Assembly: GCA_947172415.1 (NCBI GenBank)
Contig: OX359199.1
Span: 4,118,001 to 4,182,000, forward strand
Origin: Chondrosia reniformis
Lineage: Eukaryota; Porifera; Demospongiae; Chondrillida; Chondrillidae
Length of the DNA: 64,000 nt
Direction: 5' to 3'
Shown: positions 34,694 to 44,669 of the stretch, piece after piece
Layout: every line of letters begins with the position of its first letter
Position numbering within the stretch: position 1 is the first letter of the stretch
Position numbers and translations under genes: made by a program
Notes under the pieces: model-generated
What the model was told of the DNA's origin: nothing
Database searches by the model: none
Seen by the model: the letters and a program-made list of their open reading frames with translations, nothing else

Positions 34694-37600
34694 TTATCTT
34701 GGTGGAGGCGGAGGGGGCGGAGCCCTGTGTGATGGAGGAGGGGGTGGGGCTGATCTCCCTGAGTGGTGGGAAGGTGGAGGACGCCCCATGTTGTGCGGAG
34801 GGGGAGGCGGGGCTCCATGATTGCTCTGAAGACTGTTACCTACAGTTCAGGAAGAAAAGTGGTAAATTTGTACCTATGTACAATAAATGAGACAACCATT
34901 TCTGTAGCTAAAGAACCTGGACTTTAATCTTTACTTAACTCCTAAATCCACTTTTATGATGGGTTTTGACTACTAATCTTAAAGTAAAAGTTGCAACTCA
35001 AGTCTGTTATGCGTTCACACTTACTTTTCTTTTGTTCAATCTTTTTACTAGGATAAGTCTTGGGACCAGGCTCCCAGATGGGGGGATCTGGTAAATGAGT
35101 GTTAAAGTTGAATCTGCTTTCAAAGTCTAAAAGGAGAAGAACCATTAAAATCAAATCCGTTAAAGAAGCTAGCATTGCTGCTTACCATTATGTGCATCAT
35201 TAGAGTGCTTTGCTGGAAAGGATGACTGAGCTGCTCTGTTGTCCCTGGAGGACGGAGGTGGCGGTGGAGCTCCTCGGGCATCTCTGGCTGGCGGAGGAGG
35301 TGGTCCTCCACGAGAAGGTGGGTGCAGGTTAGCACTGAAGCTTCCTTTATGGGGAGCTGTTGGTGAGCTCTTTTCGCGAGATGGAGGGGGTGGGGCTCGT
35401 GAGGATGGAGGGGGTGGCCCAACACGTGAGGGTGGAGGAGGAGGTGGGCCTGCTCGCTCAGATCTGGACATTGAGGGCGATCTCCCACCATTTGGCTGTG
35501 GAGGGGGAGGAGGCTTTGAGTGAGGCGACTCATGCTTGCCCGGAAGACTTGGGGGAGGTCCCCCACGGTTGGGAGGAGGAGGAGGGCCACCTCGTGATGG
35601 CGGAGGTGGCGGATCACCTCGTTGTGGACCAGAAGGTGGCTCTCTTGCAGGTGGGGGAGGTGGTCCCCCTCTAAATGGAGTAGGAGGTGGGGCATCCCTT
35701 GCAGGTGGAGGAGGTGGTCCCCCTCTGGAAGGAGCAGGAGGTGGGGCATCCCTTGCGGGTGGAGGAGGTGGTCCACCTCGTGATGGCCCAGGGCCACCTC
35801 TAAATGGAGCAGGAGGCGGGGCATCCCTGGTTGGGGGAGGAGGTGGTCCCCCTCTGGAAGGAGCAGGAGGTGGGGCATCCCTTGTGGGTGGAGGAGGTGG
35901 TCCACCTCTATTAGGAGGAGGAGGAGGACCTCCTCTTTGTGATGGAGGAAGACCTCCAGGTTTCCCTAAATGATTAAAAGTACACATGGAACAACCAATC
36001 ATGCACATCACTACAACCATCTCTATCTCAGAAGATGTTTCTATATATAAGGGGGATCAGAGCATCAGCTTTGTTACACTGTGATCCATGAAATAAGCAG
36101 CTGCCAAAAGTAAGGATAGCTTTTTGCAGCTGTATAATGGCTTTGTATTTTCATTCTATTTTCAAATCTTGTAAACATGTTGGAATTTTCAGAAACAGCT
36201 GTCTGAGTGTATGGACCAGTAAGACAAGTCTACCTGTGCTCTTATATAGATCTTCCCTAAGTCATTAGTCTAGTACATACAGTAGAAACTGTTTTAAAGT
36301 GATTTATTATGTATTTCCTCCTATTTATGTTAGTTATAGGTGGCCCAGGAAGGGTGTTTAGACTATTTTGTCATTGACCTCAGAGTGAAATACGTAGTAG
36401 AAACATTCAATTTATCATGTGCATCTACCTGGAGGAGGTGGCAATGGTCTGCTATTACTTTCTGACTTGGCTGAAGGGGTATGTGAGGAGAACCCGCCAC
36501 GCCCACTAGGGGGAGGAGGGAATGATGGCTTAGGTTTGCTTTCTTGTGTTACAGACATTTTGTTTGGTAGTGAGGGAGGTCTAGACGTTGGAGGACCACC
36601 TGGTCCCTTTGATGGTAGAGTGGGAGGGGCTCTATTGGGAGGGGGCAGGGCTCCACTTGAATGAGGCCTTGAGAAGTTTCTAGATCCAGAATCAATATCC
36701 TCTGCAGGCCCATTACTAAACTTCTTTGATGATGGAGGTTTGAATCCTATAGATAAGACAAACAGGCCAATATAAATCTCTACAAAAACAATGCCTATAT
36801 TTATACATATATATAATGTAGAAACCTCTGTTATTCCTCATTGTATATGTTACATTGGTCATTGAGCAATGCACTACATTTTTTATTAAACAGCCAAAAT
36901 TAGATGCAGCACTTTCCAACACATTGCCATCTACAAGTTATTCAAAAACTTCAGTTACTGCGTGTACACAGTTACTACTTTATTAGTAAAAGTGGGCGTT
37001 TCTCTTTTACACATTTTAAATTTATAATTCAATAAAGGAGATAAGTGGCCATTTTATAGTTAATACACAATCGAAGGTGACCACAAAATCCTATTAATGA
37101 AATTCTAATCTAATCAGATTGGCTGGTATGGCTTCCTCTATCTGATGGCTAACAGTAGTCTCTGGTATACAGGTGTGCCAATTATGCGAGTTGAATAATC
37201 AAGCCTTCTTCACATTGCAAATTATGCAAGAATATCCAGATAAAAAAATTGAACTAAATATTTGCACATGCTGCTAGTGGTGCTAGAACATGGTGAATCA
37301 GTCAGCTAGTACTCAGAGTGACGTCCCCAGTGTTTCTGAGGTACAAATGATTCAAAGTCGGTGACCTGTGAAGGAGCATCCTGAAGAATGCCTGAAAGTA
37401 TCAAACATGCAGCTATTCTGCAGAGTGTGTCGGAAGAGTTATCTCTGATAAGCAGTGTGGTTAACAACCATGTAAAGTCTGCAAAGCATCAAGCAGGAAA
37501 AAAGCAGTTAGATGCAAAGGGGAGGCTGAAATCAAAATTGCTGAAGGCAGAGAAAGAAAAGGCACGAAAAGCAAAGAAAAGTCTCAAAGCAGACAAATAC

Positions 37601-40600
37601 AGGTTTGTATATACATAAATAATAACTGAAACATATGTATGTATGTACTGCCTCCTGCTTCACCAATGGGGAACCTGTTTATTCCCTCCCCAAACCAGAG
37701 GAGACTGGAAGTGATGCTGTCCTTACAAAAGAAGCCAACAAAGCCATGCAGCAGGTTCTTGATGAGCAAATCAGCAAACAACCTCTATCAAAGGTCAGGT
37801 ATGACTCCTCTAATAAGAGCAGCTTTGGATGGTAAACTGACCATAATCAAGCACTTGGAGAAGTACTCTCCACCCCTTAAAGAAGTATTATCTGGATGAG
37901 CAACAGGTTTCGTCTGATGCTGCTATAACTACCACAACATCAAAGATGCATGGCAGACCACTATTTCTTGGTAAAAAAGTGCAAAAGTTTATCATGACCT
38001 TGAGAAAGTCAGGCCCTCCAATACGTACTGCTTACTGCTGCTGAAGGAAAATGACTGGACTTTACTTGCTGAGCATGGAAGGCACTAGTCTGACACGCCC
38101 AGACCTCTTCCAGCCATTTTATATTGTACTAGGCAGATGCATGGCATCGTGGGGGGTGAGCCTTCGCTTAGCCTGGAGTCGTTGTGGGTGCCGTATTGCC
38201 TGTGAAGAGCAGTCGAAGTGGTCAAAGTGGTTTGATGGGCAAATAACGGATGGCAAGAAAGTAGCAAGATGGGTTTCTTCTGATCTGAAGTTACTGAGTA
38301 TGGCACGTTTAGTGATATCTTTTAAGAGCAGTTCGCAAACAAACCATTGTGAATTGGCTGTAGCTATGTCAATTAGTGGCAGAATGCAGTATCATTCGTG
38401 TGGGCGTTGAAGGGATTGACTGCCAATTTGTGTTCGTTTCCTTCAATTGCCATGTCATGTCAACAGCGAACGGGAGCCATTTTCATTAGGACATACAGCA
38501 CATATACGTACGTATATATATACAGATATATATATATACAGACAAAATTGCCGTTCAACTAATCAGTGTGAGGCTCGCCCCAATTATTGGGCTGGATGGG
38601 AGTCTGGCAGATTTGCCAGGTGTCAATACCCCTAGATTAGGGGGACGAAAAAGGTTAATGACATTTTTGTCTACTTTAGTCAGTAAACGACAACACTGCT
38701 TGGTGGAGGTTGCATGAGAGAGTTGATCAACAAAGCGGGGAAGAATCATCAGAAGTGCTAACGGCTGAGGTATTCCTGCTGAAGGAATTTCTTACTTCAA
38801 TGGGGTGCCTCGCTATTGCGATATCAAGATCTTGTCGGCAAGTGTCATATTCGTCTTCGCACTGAAGGATGAGTCTACGGAGTACCTTGAAAGATACGCA
38901 GGAGCAAGCAGACGATCAGGCACTTGTGCACTGGCCCGAGGAGGAGTATGTGAGCGTTGTAACCATCTCCAGTATCATAGGGCCTCCTGTTGTTGGCAAA
39001 GCAGGCCAAGTTCAAGTGGGAAAGAAGATCTACAAGGGAACGATTATCAAGATTGGTGCGTTTCTATAATACAATAATGAATTCACTATAAATCGTCCAG
39101 CTAACCATCATGTAGCATAACCCTCAATGTTTAATATTTTGCAACTGTACCTACAAACTATACAGGATCTCAGAAGGCTCTGACAGTGGTGGAGAATGAG
39201 TTCATCTGTGGGTCATTGGATCTTTCACTGAGCAAAGCACCAGCATCGCCCAAGGCGAGAAGATGCTCATGTAGCTGTACAAGCTCTTGGTTTCTGGGGT
39301 GATCGGAAGCAAAGGGCTTACTTCGATGTGAAGGTCTTTAACCCATATGCAAAACCTACCGCAATACTTCACTCAGCAAATGCTACCGCAGGTGTGAGCT
39401 ACAGAAAAAGAGATCCTACGAAGAGCACATCCGTAAAATTGAACATAGCACATTCACCCCACAAATCTTTTCCACCCATGGTGGTATGAGCAAGGAGACA
39501 ACTACAATGTACAAGCATCTTGCCTCTCTCCTGAGTGAAAAGAGATCTCAATCCTATGCCATGGCAATGAACTGGATAAGGTGCCTAATTGGATTTGCCC
39601 TCATCCGCTCAACTATCATGTGTCTTAGAGGTGTACATTCCTCCAGCCACCAATTCACTAACGGGAGTGGTGCCGTTTCACCCATAGACCTCGTGACTAG
39701 CGGGGGAGACTATAGTGGATAATTTCTTGTAGTGAACTGATTTACGTAACTCTGCTTAACAAATTCTATTTAACGTAACATAAATGCACATTATATGTTA
39801 ATGATTTATAGTTGAAAAAAAAAAACTAAATCGTCCAGCTAACCATCATGTAGCATAACCCTCAATGTTTAATATTTTGCAACCCTCAATGTTTAATATT
39901 TTGCAACTGTTCCTACAAATTATACAGGATCTCAGAAGGCTCTGACAGTGCTGGAGAATGAGTTTATCTGTGGGTCATTGGATCTTTCTCTGAGCAAAGC
40001 ACCAGCATTGCCCAAGGCAATTGTAAGCGAGGATTCAACCCCCAACACGACAAGAAAGTGTATGCCTTTGGCTGACATTGACACCAACGTTGAAGACTTT
40101 CACCAAGAGAGCCCAGGACCTGCACCATCAAAGGGAGGCAAGCGAGAAGCCCCAAAGAACAGAAAGAAGCGTGCAACATTGGTGGAAGAAGTGCCTCAAG
40201 ATGCAGATACACCCAAGAAGAAGAAAAGAAAGAGCAAGCAATATAAGCATAAAGGTGAAGCAACCGGAACAATTCTGGATCTAGCAGAGTTTGATGAAGC
40301 ACAGAAGACGACAGTAGTTGATGAGACATGCAAAGGACTTAAACTAATCGTGCAAAGAATGGCAAAACTTGCAATAGCTGTGGATGACATGAAGGAGATT
40401 ATGGTAGAGACCACCAAAAGCTAGACAAAAACATTGCTGACTCAACTTTCCCAACACCATTCAGTGAAAAGGAGACTCCATTTCCCACAGTATCATTGCT
40501 GTCTCCACCTCATGATCAGCCATCCCAGATGCACAGTGCTGAGTCATCTCCGCTGCCCATCACCCAGTCATCTCTGCTGCCCATCTCCCAGCCATCGCCC

Positions 40601-43600
40601 AGCCATCTCCGCTGCCCATCGCCCAGCCATCTCCGCTGCCCATCGCCCAGCCATCTCCGCTGCCCATCGCCCAGCCATCTCCGCTGCCCATCGCCCAGCC
40701 ATCTCCGCTGCCCATCGCCCAGCCATCTCCGCTGCCCATCGCCCAGCCATCTCCGCTGCCCATCGCCCAGCCATCTCCGCTGCCCATCGCCCAGCCATCT
40801 CCGCTGCCCATCGCCCAGCCATCTCTGCTGCCTATCACCCAGCCATCTCCACTCCCATCGCCCAGCCACCACTGGTACACACACAATATACAGTGGGTCC
40901 TCACTTATCCGGCTGGAGTGGACCAAGCTATGACCAGATAACTGAAACAGCTGGATAAGTGCTACCAAGTCACAATTAGAACACAAACATATATACAATG
41001 TCATGTACTCTTGTATGTATAATTCTCCTATAGATAGTCACTTTAGTGATAAAACCACACGTTTTCTTTTCGATAGTATAGATACGTATGTCATTTTCTA
41101 ACACGTGGTTAAGAATATGGCAGCTTTCTATGTAACAGCCACTCTGGATATTATAACTGAGACTCTGGATAACTGAAGTGTGGATATGCAAGGGTCCACA
41201 AGTCTATAAAAGTATAAAATCCGATGTACGTACGTAGCCGGGAGCCCAAACACTGAGAGCAACTGAAAGTCAAAGACACTTAACTGTTAATTTCATTAGT
41301 TGAATGAAACCTCTGAAAAGGTATGTAATTAAATATTATAATCAATTTGCAGTCTCCATTCACTGGTAACATACATGGCCTGATATTGGGGAAAGGACTC
41401 CATAAACTTAAGTATGGTATAGACAGAAATAATATTTACATTTGAAGTTCAAACTTCAAAGTGCACTTTGAGCTACTAGTAGGCGCATACAACACATGTT
41501 GTGTGTGTTGACACTTAAAGTGATAGCCACTACTACTGTACGTACATACCTCCATGAGGAGCACTGGGAGAGGCACCTGAACCACTCGGACCTCCAGTGG
41601 GCCTGCCTCCAGTTGATCTGAGCTTTGGCATTCCCCCTGCAAATAGACCTCCCAACCCTCCCCCACCTCCTCCAGGTGGGACCATGGCCCCTCCTCCTCC
41701 ACCTCCTCCACCTCCTGGTGGACCACCCATTCCTCCGCCAGATGGCTTAGGTTCTACATGGATGAATAAAATGGATTGATATGTAGCTGGATCCAGGAGT
41801 AAAATAAACAGCTATTTTTTATCAATCTGATTCTATTAGTTATTACTTGAGCTGTCAGAAGTCTACTTCATACGTGTATAGGTAGGTGTGGTATAAAGAG
41901 AAAGTGAACATATAAAAACATAATCTTGTATGTTTCACACACATATGGAAGAGGAACTTAAAAGATGTTTTGCCTACCTTCCAAAAATGGGTTTAAGGTT
42001 ACGATAGAGCAAAATTGTACAGGAAGCCCTTTGTAGCAGAACTACTATCACTTAACAGAGACAGTGGTTCACTACTGACTGAATATGACAATATTATAAT
42101 TCCCATCACTACTTTATATCTTCTTTTCTACCTATATAATCCCACTTTGGTATTCTTGTCATATTTCACTATATATTGTAGTTAAGTAGCTGTCTACACT
42201 TGTCTACACTACACTTGTAATTGCTAATTGTAGCTACTAGTTAAACAAAGTCAAGCCAAGCTTTGGTACATGTGTAAGTAGGAGACTCAGTGTTATATCC
42301 AATTATGAGCATGTTCACACAAAGCACTGAACAGCACATTATACGAGAAGCATCTGAGCTCAAAACCTCAAGTGAGGTGAACTTAAACTGCTCAACACAC
42401 CAACACACCAAAGGTTATACAGTATTCACTGATTTGGCCACAATGGCATGAAATGGCCTTTCTTCTACATAAATTATTCTGTATATACGTACACTATTTA
42501 CCAATCTTCTACAGGATTTACCCATAGATGATTGACATCTCCCCAGTCGTAAAAACATCTATCTGGTCAAAAGCTGTAATTAAACTGAAAGAAGTACAGT
42601 ACATTAGTTATTACAGTCTACCACTTTCATCATCATTACTTGTACAGAATACTTAAATACGTAACTGTAGTAACATGCTAGGTGAAAGTAATACAAAATA
42701 TGAATTAGGAGCATACTGAAACAAGACATTCAACTCACTTCAATACAACTTCAAAAATGTAGTCATTGAATAAGATTACTAGGACAAAATTAGTATGGTC
42801 TCCCTAGCAACACAAATATATACGTACGTATGTGTACGGTTCACTCCTAATAAGTAATGCCTTTAGCTACAGTATTTGAACATACGTACAGCGGCCCCTC
42901 ACTGCTAAGACTACAATTGGGACTTGTCAAACAAGGTCTGAACACTGAGGTGGCCTGATTGGTGAAAGTTCCCATTAGAGTGCATGGATAAATAGCATGA
43001 CATAAGCTACTGTATGAATATAAACAGAGAATCCAGTAAATCTTAAATTACTGGTTGTTCAAACATTAGATCAAGGTAACTTTGAATGTAGTACTTTTTG
43101 ATGTACATTTATACTACATATACAGTGGAACTATACCAAGTGGAGCTACGTATGTATATGTATGCACATATAAAGGAATTACATAACCAGTACACATAAT
43201 ATTATATTGACCTACGTAGTTAGGTACATATGTGGATATTATAAAATACCATACCAGACAGTCATGCAAATGTTAACTTTCTCTCATTTTAAAAACCATA
43301 ACAATAAAGCTTTGAAACCCAGTTACCATTTAGCCAGGCTCTGTTGGCAATACTAGAGAGCACATTTCACTAGGGCAGGACAATGTGCAATCACAATAAT
43401 TCTACACTACAGTGGTACAATGTCTAATTCTACACTACAGTGGTACAATGTCTAATTCTACACTACAGTGGTACAATGTCTAATTCTACACTACAGTGGT
43501 ACAATGTCTAATGTTTGGGATACACAAGTCAGTTTCCCTCATACAACAAGAGTTCCAGTCAGCAAATTTAATTTTAGTCTTGACTTAGAAAACTATACAG

Positions 43601-44669
43601 TGAACTCTCCATTAACAGACTGTCCGAGGAGTGACCCTTCGCTTTACAGCGTCCATCATTCAGAAACGGTATAGCCTTCCTATGCTAGTAATACATTAGC
43701 AATCTCCCAATAGCGGACACTCTGAATTCCAACGGACATTAAATATTCCCCAAATACGAACACATGTACTGAAATTCTCTCTATGAACGGACATATGCAT
43801 GACAGTAATCAATATAGCATTGTGAAATAACTACAAGTATATACTACAACAAAATACAAGCCAATAGTCTGATTTGCCTAAAGTTCCTTTGCACAATCCA
43901 GCTAATGTTTTCATGGCACACATGCAATGGTCACTGCTATTCATGGCACACATGCAATGGTCACTGCTATTCATGGCACACATGCAATGGTCACTGCTAT
44001 TCATGGCACACATGCAATGGTCACTGCTATTCATGGCACACATGCAATGGTCACTGCTATTCATGGCACACATGCAATGGTCACTGCTATTCATGGCACA
44101 CATGCAATGGTCACTGCTATTCATGGCACACATGCAATGGTCACTGCTATTCATGTAACATAGTGTACCCAACAATGGAATTACGTGTTATCTCAACTGG
44201 TGTCACAAGGCCAACAATTAGATGTGCATAAACAACCAGAAGTGTGATAAGAATCTACATTATTCATCCACACTACACCACTAACCATGTAAATATGTAA
44301 CTTAGACTAATGTGCTCAAGGATTAAAAGCCAAACATACACTTATTAGGTCTAGGACAAGTCAGTAAAAGACACTTGAACATTTCAACTGAAGCAATGTA
44401 ATCAGACATACAATTGCTATACATATTGACATACGTACATATTGACATACACAAGTTGACACAGGTTATAGCTTACTATTATCTACAATTGGTGCACTTC
44501 TGTCATTAGTTACAGTTTTCTTTAGTCTGGCTCCTTTGTGAATGTCTGTCAGCAAGGCTGATCTATCTTTCTCTTGTCTCTTGTTCAGTTTGGGTTTTTC
44601 AGTGTTAGCTTTATTGAGTGTTGGAGGTGGCGGTGCTGCCGGTGGAGGTGGAGGCGGTGGAGGGGGCAT
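34694..44669 (-). CDS. WIPF1: WASP-interacting protein (WIP/WIPF family)
   Basis: Six coding exons: 44669-44477, 41753-41550, 36746-36429, 35965-35186, 35126-35025, 34839-34694; in-frame total 580 aa (human WIP is about 503). The N-terminus MPPPPPPPPPAAPPPP is a profilin-type stretch, followed by a WH2 actin-binding segment (RSALLTDIHKGARLKKTV with the LKKT core). Exon 2 has the Gly-rich block and GGLFAGGMPKLRST, typical of WIP. Exons 3-4 are Pro-rich, with GGPPPPPARDAPPPAPSR repeats. The WASP-binding C-terminus shows FESRFNF and then KTYPSK, matching the FESKF...YPSK elements that clamp the WASP EVH1 domain. An unusual extra exon adds another Pro-rich tail ending PPPPPPPR. WIP stabilises N-WASP and actin filaments. 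An upstream non-coding exon is likely, since an acceptor lies just before the ATG. WIPF1, 2 and 3 cannot be separated. Confidence 0.9.
36960..37610 (+). mobile_element. hAT-like transposase N-terminal remnant (BED/C2H2 finger)
   Basis: Plus strand 37388-37605 encodes EELSLISSVVNNHVKSAKHQ followed by AGKKQLDAKGRLKSK, the zinc-finger tail seen in sponge and cnidarian hAT-like transposase proteins (C-x-x-C ... H-x-x-S-x-KH). The paired Cys are found upstream in a neighbouring frame (LFCRVC, about 37413-37430), so the finger is broken by a one-base shift. Upstream sequence (about 37190-37260) may belong to the same element. It lies in WIP intron 2 in the opposite orientation. Confidence 0.6.
37690..38045 (+). 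mobile_element. Degraded DNA-transposon remnant (pogo/DDE-like)
   Basis: Short reading pieces on the plus strand: TKEANKAMQQVLDEQISKQ, then LTIIKHLEKYSPPLKE, then HGRPLFLGKKVQKFIMTLRK. The order helix-turn-helix piece, K-x-Y-P-x-L-K-E, then GRPLxLGxKVxxFI matches the N-terminal part of pogo/DDE_1-like transposase genes common in sponges. The frame changes several times, so it is dead. No terminal inverted repeats were located. Confidence 0.5.
38046..38868 (+). other. Uncharacterised intronic sequence, probably transposon-derived
   Basis: An open frame at 38051-38410 (119 aa) shows no known domain, and its context suggests a transposon-derived piece. The stretch 38500-38545 is a TA/TATACAG simple repeat. 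I could not assign the rest. Confidence 0.3.
38869..40423 (+). CDS. Nested plus-strand gene model inside WIP intron 2
   Basis: A two-exon model: 38869-39051 encodes ALVHWPEEEYVSVVTISSII then GKKIYKGTIIKIG, a Tudor/BEN-protein-like beta segment (W-x-E-E-x-x-V-S-V-V). It joins through a good donor (TTG|GTGCGT) to 39930-40423, which encodes GSQKALTVLENEFICGSLDL, then an acidic/basic region with NLS-like KKRATL and KKKKRKSKQYKHK, and a helical end (GLKLIVQRMAKLAIAVDDMK). The second exon exists twice: its acceptor and first ~85 bp are also at 39166-39250. Similar proteins occur in sponge and cnidarian genomes alongside transposons, so this may be a transposon-borne or domesticated gene rather than a host gene. 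The start codon is uncertain. Confidence 0.45.
39090..39258 (+). repeat. Duplicated intron-exon segment, copy 1
   Basis: It begins AATCGTCCAGCTAACCATCA, passes an acceptor (ACTATACAG) and runs into GGATCTCAGAAGGCTCTGAC...CACCAGCATCGCCCAAGGC. It matches 39828-40018 over its length with few mismatches; copy 2 has an internal doubling of CCCTCAATGTTTAATATTTT. Confidence 0.92.
39262..39660 (+). mobile_element. Retroelement-derived coding fragment (fossil)
   Basis: Reading pieces DAHVAVQALGFWGDRKQRAY then FDVKVFNPYAKP, KKRSYEEHIRKIEHSTFTPQ, GGMSKETTTMYKHLASLLSE and MAMNWIRCLIGFALIRSTIM belong to a domain that recurs at the 3' coding end of reverse-transcriptase elements in sponge and cnidarian genomes. 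The family is not certain. The copy is broken, with about two or more breaks, and lies between two copies of a host-like intron-exon segment. Confidence 0.55.
39828..40018 (+). repeat. Duplicated intron-exon segment, copy 2
   Basis: Second copy of 39090-39258. A 22-bp internal duplication (CCCTCAATGTTTAATATTTT repeated) distinguishes it. It leads into the open exon ending at 40423. Confidence 0.92.
40566..40868. repeat. 24-bp minisatellite, about 12 copies
   Basis: Units of CGCCCAGCCATCTCCGCTGC plus CCAT, almost identical in the middle and diverged at both ends. The period is a multiple of three, which opens four overlapping frames (AISAAHRP, SPSHLRCP, WLGDGQRR, AMGSGDGW); none is likely real. 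In WIP intron 2. Confidence 0.96.
40891..41203. mobile_element. Pogo/Tigger-like MITE, diverged
   Basis: The left end CAGTGGGTCCTCACTTATCC follows a TA. The right end read in reverse (TGTGGACCCTTGCATATCCA) is a weaker match. Internal CCAGATAACTGAAACAGCTG and TCTGGATAACTGAAG motifs occur, as in elements with ATCCGG/GGATAA ends. Related to but not the same as 22508-22786. Confidence 0.5.
43398..43512. repeat. 28-bp tandem repeat, four copies
   Basis: Units of TAATTCTACACTACAGTGGT plus ACAATGTC, nearly identical, in WIP intron 1. Confidence 0.93.
43909..44155. repeat. 30-bp tandem repeat, eight identical copies
   Basis: Units of TTCATGGCACACATGCAATG plus GTCACTGCTA, eight copies with no visible differences, in WIP intron 1. 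The 30-bp period is a multiple of three and opens three plus frames and one minus frame (AMNSSDHCMC), all spurious. Confidence 0.97.

Larger units (their letters stand above)
41754..44476. other. WIP intron 1 with repeats
   Basis: Intron between the WH2 exon and the Gly-rich exon. It includes possible pogo-like MITE ends (ACAGCGGCCCCTCACTGCTA at 42890; ACAGTGAACTCTCCATTAAC near 43597) and two tandem arrays listed separately. No exon recognised. Confidence 0.6.

Noticed and set aside
35239-35973. Gly-rich plus-strand ORFs
   Set aside because: They are the antisense of the Pro-rich WIP exon; the minus frame has the family motifs and splice sites.
38043-38410. 119-aa plus-strand ORF in WIP intron 2
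   Set aside because: No recognisable domain; probably a chance or transposon-derived frame, so only noted as an uncertain stretch.
40434-41004. Several ORFs over the 24-bp repeat
   Set aside because: Period artefact: the same array is open in four frames on two strands.
43831-44231. ORFs of HMQWSLLFMA, HTCNGHCYSW and MNSSDHCMCA repeats
   Set aside because: Period artefact of the identical 30-bp units.
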